Source of the DNA: Rubrivirga litoralis
GTDB taxonomy: Bacteria; Bacteroidota; Rhodothermia; Rhodothermales; Rubricoccaceae
Direction of reading: 5' to 3'
DNA length: 64,000 bases
NCBI RefSeq assembly: GCF_031846415.1
Contig: NZ_JAVRHT010000005.1
Span: 1 to 64,000, forward strand
Below are positions 1-8,225 of this stretch, in pieces. Numbering within the stretch: the stretch's first letter is position 1; each line of letters opens with the position of its first letter. Below the pieces are notes generated by a model. The model ran no database searches and was not told where the DNA came from. It saw only the letters and a list, made by a program, of their open reading frames with translations. The translations under genes and the position numbers were made by a program.

Positions 1-39
1 CTTCCCCTCTTCCCCTCTTCCCCTCTTCCCCTCTTCCCC
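1..39. repeat. 8-bp tandem repeat (CTTCCCCT)n
   Basis: Four full copies and one partial copy of CTTCCCCT stand head to tail from the first base of the window, so the array may continue beyond the left edge. It ends 33 bp before the Maf start codon. The unit length is not a multiple of three and no reading frame covers it. Slippage could change the copy number and so the 5' region of the next gene; that is inference. Confidence 0.85.
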
Positions 40-72
40 GGAGCGAGCTTCCGGCTCCTCGCCGCCCCGCCC

Positions 73-684
73 GTGCTCGCTCTCCGTGTCCCGCTCGTCC
101 TCGCGTCCGCCTCGCCGCGGCGGCGCGACCTGCTCGGGCGGCTGGGGCTCGCGTTCGACGTCCGCCCGACCGACGCCGACGAGACGTGGCCCGACCTCGA
201 CCTGGGGCCGGCGGCCGAGGCCGTCGCGCTCCGCAAGGCCCAGGCGCTGGAAGCGCCGGGGGCGCTCGTCCTCGCGGCCGACACCGTCGTCGAGCTCGAC
301 GGCGAGGTCCTGGGCAAGCCGCCCACGCCCGACGCCGCGCGCCGGACGCTCCGCCGCCTGAGCGGCCGGACGCACCGCGTCGCGACCGGGGTCGCCCTCC
401 GCTACGGCGACCGCGAGGAGACCGCCCACGCCGTCACCCACGTCACGTTCGGGGCGCTGAGCGACGCCGAGATCGCCGCTTACGTCGCCACGGGGTCGCC
501 GCTCGACAAGGCCGGCGCCTACGGGATCCAGGACGACGCCGGGGCGCTGCTCGTCGAGCGCATCGACGGCGACTACTCGAACGTGGTCGGGCTCCCGCTC
601 CGGCTCCTCTACGTCACGCTCCGCGCGGCCTTCCCCGACCTCGTCGCCCCGCCGGGCGGGGCGGACGCGGGCGGGGCGGCGTGA
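73..684 (+). CDS. maf: Maf family nucleoside triphosphate pyrophosphatase
   Basis: Cytoplasmic Maf/YhdE-type enzyme that hydrolyses non-canonical or surplus nucleoside triphosphates to the monophosphate and pyrophosphate. The 203 residues match the usual family length. Visible signatures are the N-terminal ASASPRRRDLL segment (residues 11-21), the AADTVV motif with likely catalytic Asp70, GKP near residue 82, and the TGV segment near 105. The start is GTG, directly abutted by the C-rich box CCGCCCCGCCC, a pattern shared with many starts in this window. Which Maf subfamily (dTTP/UTP or m7GTP) it belongs to cannot be settled by eye. The next gene starts 80 bp downstream on the same strand. Confidence 0.93.
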   Translation: MLALRVPLVLASASPRRRDLLGRLGLAFDVRPTDADETWPDLDLGPAAEAVALRKAQALEAPGALVLAADTVVELDGEVLGKPPTPDAARRTLRRLSGRTHRVATGVALRYGDREETAHAVTHVTFGALSDAEIAAYVATGSPLDKAGAYGIQDDAGALLVERIDGDYSNVVGLPLRLLYVTLRAAFPDLVAPPGGADAGGAA

Positions 685-764
685 GGGAACCCCGCCTGCG
701 GCGCGGCGCTCCTAGGCCGGAGCCCGAGCGGCTCCCCGGCGACGCCCCTCTCCCACCCCGCCCG

Positions 765-1355
765 ATGCCCGTGCTCCCGCTCGCGGGGCGCCTCCGCCCC
801 GCCCGCCTCGCCGCCTTCGTCGTCGCCGCCGCGTGTCTCGCCGCGTGCGGCGCCGAGCCCGAGCCCGCCCCGCCCCCGGCCGGGGGCGGGGTGGCCGCCG
901 AGGGCGCCGCGCGTCCGCCGGCCGGGCCGCAGACGGTGCTCGACGTCGTCGCCGCGACGCCGGACCTCTCGACGCTGGCGGAGTTGGTCGAGCGCGCCGA
1001 CCTGGGCGCCGTGCTCCGCGACACGTCGCAGACGATCACCCTGTTCGCGCCGAGCGACGCGGCGTTCGCCGCGCTCCCCGCCGGGGCGCTCGACGCCCTC
1101 CGCGCCGACCCGGCCGCCACGCGCGCCCTGCTCCTGTCCCACGTCGTCCCGACGCGGCTGCCGGCGGCCGACGTGTTCGCCGAGATCGCGTTCGAGACCC
1201 CGGGCGGGACCGACCTCACGGTCGACGCCGACGACGACGCCGTGACCGCGAGCGGCCCGGGCGGGGCGGGGCGCGTCACGACGGCGGACCTCGACGCGGC
1301 CAACGGCGTGGTCCACGTGGTCGACGCCGTCCTCGCTCGGCCGAGCGCGGTCTAG
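765..1355 (+). CDS. fasciclin (FAS1) domain lipoprotein
   Basis: The 196-residue protein starts with a hydrophobic signal ending in the lipobox LAAC (Cys28), so it should be lipid-anchored outside the cytoplasm. After a Pro/Ala/Gly-rich linker, residues about 55-195 form one FAS1 domain: the TLFAPSDAAF segment (H1 box) and the C-terminal ANGVVHVVDAVL segment (H2 box) are both recognisable. FAS1 domains mediate adhesion; the bacterial ligand here is unknown. The ATG follows the C-rich box CCACCCCGCCC by one base. A second, independent FAS1 lipoprotein lies at 8226-8738. No obvious operon partner. Confidence 0.9.
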   Translation: MPVLPLAGRLRPARLAAFVVAAACLAACGAEPEPAPPPAGGGVAAEGAARPPAGPQTVLDVVAATPDLSTLAELVERADLGAVLRDTSQTITLFAPSDAAFAALPAGALDALRADPAATRALLLSHVVPTRLPAADVFAEIAFETPGGTDLTVDADDDAVTASGPGGAGRVTTADLDAANGVVHVVDAVLARPSAV

Positions 1356-1413
1356 CGGGCGGGGCGGCCTGCCCCTCCCGCACCCTTCCCCCTCACCCCT
1401 TCCCTCCTGGTCT

Positions 1414-2166
1414 ATGTCTGACGCCCCCGTTTACGTTCTCGTCGGCGGCACCGGCGGCATCGGCGCGCCGCTCGCGCGGCGGCTGGCCGCGGACGGCGCG
1501 CGCGTCGTGCTCGGCGGCCGCGACGCCGACAAGCTCTCGGCGCTCGCCGGCGAGACGGGCGCCAAGGCGTTCACGCTGGACGCCACCGAGCCCGACGCCA
1601 TCGGCGGCCTCGTCGGCGCCGCGGTCGAGGCGCACGGCCGCGTCGACGGGATCGCCAACCTGGTCGGGTCGATCACGCTCAAGCCCGCCCACGCGCTCTC
1701 GCCCGAGGCGTTCGACGAGACGCTCCGGCTCAACCTCCACACCGCCTTCTACGCCGTCCGCGCCGCGGCCACGGCCATGCGCAAGAACGCCGACCCGGCG
1801 GGCGGGGCGGTCGTGCTCATGTCGAGCGTGGCGGCCCGGCTGGGGCTCGCCAACCACGAGGCGGTCGCGGCGGCCAAGGCCGGCGTCGACGGCCTCGTGC
1901 GGGCGGCGGCGGCGACGTACGCGCCGCAGGGCATCCGCGTGAACTCGGTCGCGCCGGGCCTCGTGCGGACGCCGCTGGCGGGGCGGCTCGTGGCCTCGGA
2001 GCAGGCCGTCGAGGCGTCGGCCGCGATGCACCCGCTGGGGCGGATCGGCGAGCCCGAAGACCTCACCGACGCGCTCGCGTTCCTCCTCGACCGCGAGCGG
2101 AGCGGGTGGGTCACGGGGCAGACCCTGTCGGTCGACGGCGGGTTCTCGACCGTCCGCCCGCGCTGA
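1414..2166 (+). CDS. SDR family protein lacking the catalytic tyrosine
   Basis: A 250-residue Rossmann-fold protein of the short-chain dehydrogenase/reductase family. The dinucleotide-binding glycine motif GGTGGIG is at residues 11-17, and the C-terminal SVDGG segment is typical of the FabG-like branch. Ser138 and Lys155 sit at the expected active-site positions, but the residue four before the lysine, where the catalytic tyrosine should be, is Val151. The usual NNAG motif reads NLVG. It may therefore bind NAD(P) without classical SDR chemistry, or use another residue. Substrate unknown. The ATG is 58 bp after the fasciclin gene and the gene converges with the next one, which is on the other strand. 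Confidence 0.85.
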   Translation: MSDAPVYVLVGGTGGIGAPLARRLAADGARVVLGGRDADKLSALAGETGAKAFTLDATEPDAIGGLVGAAVEAHGRVDGIANLVGSITLKPAHALSPEAFDETLRLNLHTAFYAVRAAATAMRKNADPAGGAVVLMSSVAARLGLANHEAVAAAKAGVDGLVRAAAATYAPQGIRVNSVAPGLVRTPLAGRLVASEQAVEASAAMHPLGRIGEPEDLTDALAFLLDRERSGWVTGQTLSVDGGFSTVRPR

Positions 2167-2205
2167 CCGCCCCGCCCGACCGCCCCGCCCGGCGGCCGCC
2201 CCGCC

Positions 2206-3486
2206 CTACTGCGCCACGCCGCTCTGGACGGCCACGAGGCGGTCCGTAAACAGGATCGGGTCCTGGAGGTAGACGAACGCCGTGAACAGCTGGGGCCGCG
2301 CGGCCGGCGCGACGCGGGCCGGGGGCGGGGCGTAGCCGTAGACGTACCGGCCCTGCTTGACGAGGACGACGCCCTCGTAGCGGCCTTCGGCCTCGACCCA
2401 CGCGAGCTCCGTCGACGGCTCCCGGCGCCACCCGTTGAACGAGCCCTGCACGTAGACGCGCCGCGTGAGCTGGCGGCTGCCCGGGGGCACGTACCGGAAC
2501 AGGACGTCGACGTACTGCGCGTCCGTGTCCGACGTGCCGACGTCGCGGTAGACGGCCCCGATGAGCGGCGTCGCCGCGAGGACCGGGTCGCGGACGTCGC
2601 CGCCGAACTCGGCGTAGTCCAGGTCGAGGACCGCCGTCGGCGGCCGCGCCGCGCGGTCGACCTCGACGACGTCGGTTCCCAAGCCGAGCAGGCCCAGGTC
2701 GAACTCGTAGAGCGGGGCGGCCGGCTCGAAGACGTCGTCGCGCGGGAGGTAGAACTGGAACAGGGCGAGGTCGATGAGCGACGGCTGCGGCGCGCACCGG
2801 ACGCCGTCGGTCTGGCCGTTCCGGGCAAAGCAGACCGTGTACTGCGAGGCGTCGAACTGGGCGATCCGGCGGTCCGGGCGGACCTGGACCGACGGCTGGA
2901 TCGAGGTGCCGACCGTCCCGCCCTGGACCGCGGCCCCGAACGCGAGGCCCACCTGGGCCAGTTCCTCGGACACGTAGAACGGGGCCTCGAACAGGGGCGT
3001 CCCGTCGGGCCGGCTGACGCGCACCCGGTAGTTCCCGCTCACGCGGAACCCGATGGACTCGTTCGGGAAAGCGTACTCGTAGTGGACGTACGGGACGGCG
3101 ACGGCGGCGCCCGACGGCCGGTAGTCCAGGATGTCGTCGCGCTCGAACGCCGTCAGGTACTCCGACGGCACGAGGTCCGGCCGCCCCAGCCGGTCGGTGT
3201 GGACGAACGAGACGTCGAGCGGGGCGCCGGCCTCCTGGCCCAGCAGGTCGAACGCGAGCGTGAGCGTGCCCGCCCCGCCCAGCGTCAGGACCGGCAGCGA
3301 AGCCTCGTCGCCGGTCTGGTAGAGCTGGGCCGCCCCGACGGCGTCGCTGGCGTAGACCCACTCGCCCGGCGCCGCCGCGCGGACGGGGGCTGGCGCCGGC
3401 CCGTCCCCGTCGAACGCCTCGTCGGGCGGGGCGCACGCGGCGAGCGCGCAGACGACGAGGAGCGCGAGGGAGCGGGCGGGCGTCAT
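2206..3486 (-). CDS. type IX secretion plug-like lipoprotein (DUF5103)
   Basis: A 426-residue predicted lipoprotein (lipobox LAAC, Cys18). The central region, with FPNESIGFRVSGNYRVRV around residues 155-170 and the following beta-strand pattern, matches the DUF5103 family, in which members act as periplasmic plugs of the type IX secretion translocon in Bacteroidota. The C-terminal QGSFNGWRREP segment is also characteristic. The ATG abuts the box CCACCCCGCCC; an upstream in-frame extension is possible but would lose the signal peptide from the N-terminus. It lies 85 bp downstream of the membrane peptidase gene on the same strand. The family assignment is by recognition and the secretion role is inferred from the family. 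Confidence 0.75.
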   Translation of the reverse strand: MTPARSLALLVVCALAACAPPDEAFDGDGPAPAPVRAAAPGEWVYASDAVGAAQLYQTGDEASLPVLTLGGAGTLTLAFDLLGQEAGAPLDVSFVHTDRLGRPDLVPSEYLTAFERDDILDYRPSGAAVAVPYVHYEYAFPNESIGFRVSGNYRVRVSRPDGTPLFEAPFYVSEELAQVGLAFGAAVQGGTVGTSIQPSVQVRPDRRIAQFDASQYTVCFARNGQTDGVRCAPQPSLIDLALFQFYLPRDDVFEPAAPLYEFDLGLLGLGTDVVEVDRAARPPTAVLDLDYAEFGGDVRDPVLAATPLIGAVYRDVGTSDTDAQYVDVLFRYVPPGSRQLTRRVYVQGSFNGWRREPSTELAWVEAEGRYEGVVLVKQGRYVYGYAPPPARVAPAARPQLFTAFVYLQDPILFTDRLVAVQSGVAQ

Positions 3487-3571
3487 GGGCGGGGTGGGGA
3501 AAGGGCGCGGCGCGCCGGGGAGGACGAGCGGGGCGAGTCTCCTCTTCGTCCCCCGATCCCTCATCTCCAAG

Positions 3572-5884
3572 CTAGCCCGCTCGCGGGCGGGGCGGGAGCC
3601 CCCGCCGCCACCGGGCGCGGGCCGCCCAGTCCTCGGCGACGGCGACGAGCGACTGCGGCCCGGCGGCGCGGAACCGCACGGCGGCGCGCTCGGCGAACCG
3701 CTCGGCGGCGCCCGTAGCGCCCGCGCGGTAGGCGAGCTGCGCGCGGAGCAGGTCGAGCGCCGCCCCGCCCTCGCGCGCGGCGGCGGAGTCGAACCCCGCG
3801 AGGAGGGCGTCGTCGTCCCAGGCCCGCGCGAGGCGCCAGGCGCGGGCGGGGCGGTCGGCCTGCGCCCACCGGAGCGCGGCGGCGACGGGCGCTGCGGCCT
3901 CGACGCGCGGCGCGACCGAATCGGGCGGGGCACCCAGGACGGCCGCGAGCGTCGGCGCGCTCCACCCCGCCCGGCGCCGCAGGAGCAGGCGGCCGACGGC
4001 GTCGACGACGCTGAGCGAGTCGGTCGCGGCGCGGGTGGCGCGGGCGGCGCCGGGCTCGCCCCGGAGACGGAGCACGTCGCCCAGCACGCGGAGCGAGAGC
4101 GCGTCGCCGAGGGAGTCGGCGGCGGCGCGGGCGCGGTCGAGATCGAGCGGGGCGGGGCGGCGGCCGTGCCGGGCGAGCGCCTGGAGCCGGCCGGCCTCGG
4201 CGGCGGCCGAGAGCGGCTCGGCGGCGAGCGCGGCGTCGAAGGCGGCCAGCGCCGCCCCGTCGCGGCCCTCGTCGAGCGCCTCCCACCCCGCCCGCGCGTG
4301 GCGGACGTGCGCGGGCACGTGGTGCGGGCACCGGACTTCGAACAGCGACGGCCGCCGGAACAGCCACGCCGCCACGGCGACGGCCTCGGGCTGGGCGGGG
4401 CGGCCGGCGAGGTCGCGCCCCCACGCGGCGGCGAGCGCGTCCAGGCTCTCGCCGTAGGCGGCGCGGAAGTCGCCCGTGCGGTAGGCCTCGCGGAGCGGGG
4501 CGGGGCCGCGCGTGTCGAGGAGCCACGCCGCGAACGCCCCGCTCGCCGTGTACGCCACGCCGGCCCGCGCCGTCCAGAACCCGGCCGGGCTCATCACGCG
4601 GGCCACGACGGCGGCCGGGTCGGCGTCCAACCCGCCCGCGTCGCCGCCCAGCGCCCGCCCCGCCGCGACGAGCTCGGCGGGGGCGGGGCGGCCGTCCGGC
4701 GGCTCCAGCGCGACGGCCAGCCCCTCGACCAGACCGACGGCCGGCGACGCCCGCAAGACCGGCGCCCCGAACTCGCGCGCGACCACGTGGACCAGCTCGT
4801 GCCCCAGCGACGCCGGCACCTGGTCGGCCAGCATGTGGACCTGCGGCGAGGGCAGCCACACCGGCACCACGCTCGTCCGCCGCGACCCGATGAGCGCCGC
4901 CTTCGCGTCGGCGTCCGGGTACAGGTACACGTCGACGGGCTCGGCCGGCATGATGCCCAGGCGGCCCACGACCTGGCCGAAGCGGTAGAGCGCCTCGTCG
5001 GCCAGCCGCCGCGCCTCCTCGGGCGGGGCGGCCGGGTCGAGGTGCAGCACGAGCGGGCCGAGGTCGACCCGCTGCGACAGCGCGCGCTGGAGGTGCGCCG
5101 CGCTCTGCTGGATGCCGAGCGGGACCGCGAGCGCGTAGCTCGCCACGAGCAGCGCGCCGACCGCGAGCGCGGGCCTCCCCCCCGCCCCGCCCCGCCCGGC
5201 CTCGCGCGGCTCGCTCCCGCCCCGCCCCCGCTTCCACCGCGCCGCGAACAGTAAAAAGGTCGCCCACAGGAGCGTCTGCGCTTTGGCCGCCCACAGCCCC
5301 GGCCGCACCGCCAGTTCCTCATCGTAGATCGGCCCGAGGACGCCGCCGAACACGTGGCTGTAGGTGAACAGCTGCGGGTGGAGCCCCAGGTCCCACGCGA
5401 CGCCGCCCGCCGCCACCGCGAGCCCGACGCCGACGACCCACAGGGCGGGGCGGCGCACCGCCCACGCGCCGAGCGCGTCGCCCAGCGCGACGCCGAGCAG
5501 CAGGCTCGGCGGCACGAGGAGGGCGTAGAGCCCGGCGCCCTGGGCGATCCCGCAGTTCGGCCGCCACGGCAGCGTGGCGGTCAGGAGGAGGGCGGGGAGG
5601 ACCAGGAGCGCGAGGTGCTCCGCCACGACCGTCCGCAGCGGCACGCCGCCCCGGAGCGCCGCCCCGCCCGCGACGCCGCCCACGAGGAAGGCTACGGCCG
5701 CGACGACCGCCGACGACTCGGCGTGGAGCAGGCCGAGGACCGGGACCGGCCACAGCGCGACGCACACGGCCGCGTAGGCCAGCGCCGGCCACCGGAGCCG
5801 CCCCGCCCGCGCGGTCGCCCACGGGCGGGGCGGCCGGGCGGTCGTCCCCAAAGTGTCCGACGGGTCGGGCGGGGCGGGCGGCAT
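3572..5884 (-). CDS. polytopic membrane protein with gluzincin-type metallopeptidase domain
   Basis: The protein has 770 residues. Residues about 35-260 hold several hydrophobic helices. A following domain carries GHELVH (residues 361-366), the HExxH zinc motif, and EGLA at 388-391, whose Glu388 is well placed as the third zinc ligand, as in peptidase MA-like gluzincins. The C-terminal half (about 480-760) is Ala-rich and helical, resembling degenerate tetratricopeptide repeats. The start is ATG at 5884. Function and substrate are not known; the architecture suggests an outward-facing or membrane-proximal protease. It precedes the T9SS plug-like gene by 85 bp, so the two may be co-transcribed. 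Confidence 0.75.
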   Translation of the reverse strand: MPPAPPDPSDTLGTTARPPRPWATARAGRLRWPALAYAAVCVALWPVPVLGLLHAESSAVVAAVAFLVGGVAGGAALRGGVPLRTVVAEHLALLVLPALLLTATLPWRPNCGIAQGAGLYALLVPPSLLLGVALGDALGAWAVRRPALWVVGVGLAVAAGGVAWDLGLHPQLFTYSHVFGGVLGPIYDEELAVRPGLWAAKAQTLLWATFLLFAARWKRGRGGSEPREAGRGGAGGRPALAVGALLVASYALAVPLGIQQSAAHLQRALSQRVDLGPLVLHLDPAAPPEEARRLADEALYRFGQVVGRLGIMPAEPVDVYLYPDADAKAALIGSRRTSVVPVWLPSPQVHMLADQVPASLGHELVHVVAREFGAPVLRASPAVGLVEGLAVALEPPDGRPAPAELVAAGRALGGDAGGLDADPAAVVARVMSPAGFWTARAGVAYTASGAFAAWLLDTRGPAPLREAYRTGDFRAAYGESLDALAAAWGRDLAGRPAQPEAVAVAAWLFRRPSLFEVRCPHHVPAHVRHARAGWEALDEGRDGAALAAFDAALAAEPLSAAAEAGRLQALARHGRRPAPLDLDRARAAADSLGDALSLRVLGDVLRLRGEPGAARATRAATDSLSVVDAVGRLLLRRRAGWSAPTLAAVLGAPPDSVAPRVEAAAPVAAALRWAQADRPARAWRLARAWDDDALLAGFDSAAAREGGAALDLLRAQLAYRAGATGAAERFAERAAVRFRAAGPQSLVAVAEDWAARARWRRGLPPRPRAG

Positions 5885-5956
5885 GGCGTGGGGACGCGGG
5901 CGGGGCGGCCGAGGTCTCGCAGCCAGGGCGGGGCGGCCGAGCCTCCGCCCCGCCCG

Positions 5957-6922
5957 CTACAGCAGCTCGAACGTGAGCCCGAGCGCGACCGTCTCGCGGA
6001 GCTGGAGGTCGGAGCTCACGTCGCGGTCGTAGAGCGCCGACCCGTTGAGCGTCACGTTGATCAGGTCGTTCACCTTCAGCACGAGGGCGTTCTCGAACAG
6101 GACGTCGGGGAGCGCCTCGCCCACCACGCCGAACCCCTGGAACGCCGTCAGCCGCGACCGCAGGCGGACGTTCTCCATCACGTCCCGCTCGAAGATCGCC
6201 TCGACGTCCACGCCGACTTCGACCCGCACGGTTTGGTCGAGCCCGTTCCCGTAGACCGGCCGGAGCTCGCGCACGCTCACGGCCGTCTCCCGCAGCGCGA
6301 GCCCGCTCCGCGCCACGAACCCGCCACCCGGCCGGTACGCCAGGCCCACCGACTGCCCGAGCACGAGCGGGGCGGCAAACGTGCTCACGCGGACCTCCTC
6401 GCCGGGGACGACCACGAGCGACGGGTAGTCCTCCGGCGACGGGTCGTAGTCGTAGCCGTCGGCGAACTGGGTCCGCAGCGAGACCCCGAGGTACGGGCGG
6501 AACGCGTCGTCCGAGGCCGTCTCGACCGTGGCCCCGTAGCGGACCACGTCGACGGCCTTGCGGAACGAGAGCGTGTCCTGGCGGAGCAGCCCGAACGCGA
6601 GCCGGCCGTTCTGGCTGATCAGGAACCGGCCGACCACGCGGTCGAACGAGCCCTCGGCCGAGGCCGTGAACGCGAGCGCGTTGACGCCCCCTTCTTGCCA
6701 GTTCGAGTAGGCCGCTTGGTTCCCCTGGAGCTGGGCCACGAGCGACGTGCGCCAGCCGTCGGCGGCGCGGAGCGTGTCGGCCTTGCCCAGGGCGCGGGCC
6801 GGGGCTCTCTCCAAGGCCGTGTCCTGGGCCGCGGCGGGGGCGCCGAATAGGAGGGCGAGCGCGAGGACGGGGCGGAGCGCGGCGGCGAGGGCGGGGCGGC
6901 GGGACAGGACGGTCCGGGGCAT
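5957..6922 (-). CDS. DUF3078 outer-membrane beta-barrel-like protein
   Basis: A 321-residue exported protein with an N-terminal signal peptide ending near AAAQD (about residue 30). The segment SNWQEGGVNALAF (around 67-79) is the hallmark of DUF3078, a Bacteroidota family predicted to form an outer-membrane beta-barrel. Alternating hydrophobic strands continue to the end, and the last residues FELL fit a terminal barrel strand. The downstream ATG at 6922 was preferred over an in-frame start at 6973 because it puts the signal peptide at the N-terminus. Substrate unknown. The gene is on the same strand as its neighbours but 72 bp from the peptidase gene. Confidence 0.8.
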   Translation of the reverse strand: MPRTVLSRRPALAAALRPVLALALLFGAPAAAQDTALERAPARALGKADTLRAADGWRTSLVAQLQGNQAAYSNWQEGGVNALAFTASAEGSFDRVVGRFLISQNGRLAFGLLRQDTLSFRKAVDVVRYGATVETASDDAFRPYLGVSLRTQFADGYDYDPSPEDYPSLVVVPGEEVRVSTFAAPLVLGQSVGLAYRPGGGFVARSGLALRETAVSVRELRPVYGNGLDQTVRVEVGVDVEAIFERDVMENVRLRSRLTAFQGFGVVGEALPDVLFENALVLKVNDLINVTLNGSALYDRDVSSDLQLRETVALGLTFELL

Positions 6923-6989
6923 GGGGCGACATACGAGCGAGGCCGCGCCACAGCGGTGACGCGGCCTCGGCAACCAGGGAGGGCGTCGC

Positions 6990-7175
6990 TTAGCCCTCGG
7001 CGTTCTTCTTGTCCTGGACGTCGGTGCGGATGTCCTGGGCCATCTGCTTCAGCTCCTGCATGCCCTTGCGGACGCGGGTGCCGGCGGCCTTGTTGCTCTT
7101 GTCGTAGAACTTGCTGAAGTCGTCCTCGAGCGAGGCGACGTGCTCCTGGAGCTTGTTGTACATGCTCTGGGCCAT
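6990..7175 (-). CDS. Hc1-like (histone H1-like) small protein
   Basis: A 61-residue charged, soluble protein beginning MAQSMYNKLQEHV. The stretch KSNKAAGTRVRKGMQELK (about residues 27-44) is the conserved core of the small histone H1-like (Hc1/PF07432-type) proteins common in Bacteroidota, which are presumed DNA-binding and nucleoid-associated. Starting at the internal ATG (7175) rather than an upstream in-frame start removes a 26-residue Pro/Leu tail foreign to the family. It is a stand-alone gene; the 151 bp up to the next gene end hold nothing I recognise. In a genome this rich in repeated DNA words it is a candidate chromatin protein, which is speculation. Confidence 0.85.
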   Translation of the reverse strand: MAQSMYNKLQEHVASLEDDFSKFYDKSNKAAGTRVRKGMQELKQMAQDIRTDVQDKKNAEG

Positions 7176-7326
7176 GGGGAGGGGGGGAGTGAGTGGGGAG
7201 AGGAGCGGCGCGGGCAAAATCGCCCTCAGAAGCGCTCGGAAGGACCTCAACATACCGTGCGGCCTTCTGGCCTGTCAAGGATCACCGGCCCGCATCGGCC
7301 AGAAACGCCGGTTCCCTACGCCGCCG

Positions 7327-8004
7327 TCAGCCGGAGACCCGCACCGCGCCCGCACCGCCCACGCCGCGGATCGCGCCCCGGGGGACGGCCTCGACGCGGG
7401 CGCCCGAGGCCACGAGACGCTCGGCGGCGTCGGGGTCGCCGAGCGCCGAGCGCGTGGGCGGGGCGGCGACCGAAACGGCCTCTCCGTCGCTGGCGAGCCC
7501 CTTTTTCAGCAGGACCGTCACCGGCTCCCCGAACGCGCCGGCCAGCGCCGCGGCGGCCGCGGCCGGGTCCGCCTCGGCGAGCGGGCCGCCGTCCGCGCCC
7601 GCCACGAGCGACGCCACGACGGCTACGACGCCCTGCCCGACGAGCGTCTGGAGCCACGCCGTTTTTCCGGCCACCACCCCGCCCTCGGAGCGCTTGAGGA
7701 GCCCGCGGTCGGCCCCGAGCGCGCGGACCGCGGAGACGCCGGCCTCGTTCAGCTCGTGGACGATCTCGCGGCTGAGCGCGCGCGTGGCGCGCTCGACGGC
7801 CGCGGCCTCCTCGTCGGTGGCGGTCGCCCACGCGCCGCCCACGGCTTCCGGCAGGAGCCCGAGCGATTCGAGCGCCCGCTCGCCCCGCTCGCCGCTCCCG
7901 TGCACGAGGACCGCCCCGCCCGCGCGCGCGGCGAGGTCGCGGGCGAGGCCGGTCAGGAAGAGGGGGTCGCCGAGGTGGTAGGCGTCGAGGAGCAGGACGG
8001 GCAC
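7327..8004 (-). CDS. acetylglutamate-kinase-like protein, probably degenerate
   Basis: A 225-residue protein with the outline of the amino acid kinase fold of ArgB: AVLVHGSGERG (about 30-40) stands where ArgB has its VVVHGGG loop, and the helix pattern up to GADRGLL follows ArgB. The N-terminal phosphate-binding KxGGS motif is replaced by LLLDAYHLGD, and the GGG loop and the R-V-T-D region are altered. It is also shorter than ArgB (usually about 260-300 residues). It may be a non-catalytic paralogue or bind another ligand. The GTG start at 8004 is the only candidate that directly follows the box CCGCCCCGCCC. The 221 bp upstream separate it from a divergent fasciclin gene. Confidence 0.6.
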   Translation of the reverse strand: MPVLLLDAYHLGDPLFLTGLARDLAARAGGAVLVHGSGERGERALESLGLLPEAVGGAWATATDEEAAAVERATRALSREIVHELNEAGVSAVRALGADRGLLKRSEGGVVAGKTAWLQTLVGQGVVAVVASLVAGADGGPLAEADPAAAAAALAGAFGEPVTVLLKKGLASDGEAVSVAAPPTRSALGDPDAAERLVASGARVEAVPRGAIRGVGGAGAVRVSG

Positions 8005-8225
8005 GGGCGGGGCGGCGGGCGGCGGGAGGAGACGCCGCTCGGCCGCGCGCTGATTCCTCCCGGGCGGCCCGCCCTCGCCCCTGGGGCGGCCTCCTCCCCT
8101 TGCCCACACCCAAACCACACCGCTCCGTCACAACTTCCCATACCACGAGCGCCTTCCATCCTTTCCTGCCGGAGCGCGGAGCACCTAACCGCTCCGCCCC
8201 TTTCCCCCCACCCCCTGGTAGTCCT

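Noticed and set aside
1..39. Possible CRISPR array from the tandem repeats here and at 12494-12556
   Set aside because: Units are 7-8 bp and contiguous, without spacers, leader or cas genes nearby.
1414..2166. Sequencing error as the cause of the missing SDR tyrosine
   Set aside because: The flanking residues, frame and downstream motifs are intact, and replacing one codon would need more than one base change (GTC to TAC/TAT).
8005..8225. Bacteroidota-type promoter (TTG / TAnnTTTG) in the gap before the second fasciclin gene
   Set aside because: The gap is relatively AT-rich but no pair of boxes at the right spacing was convincing.
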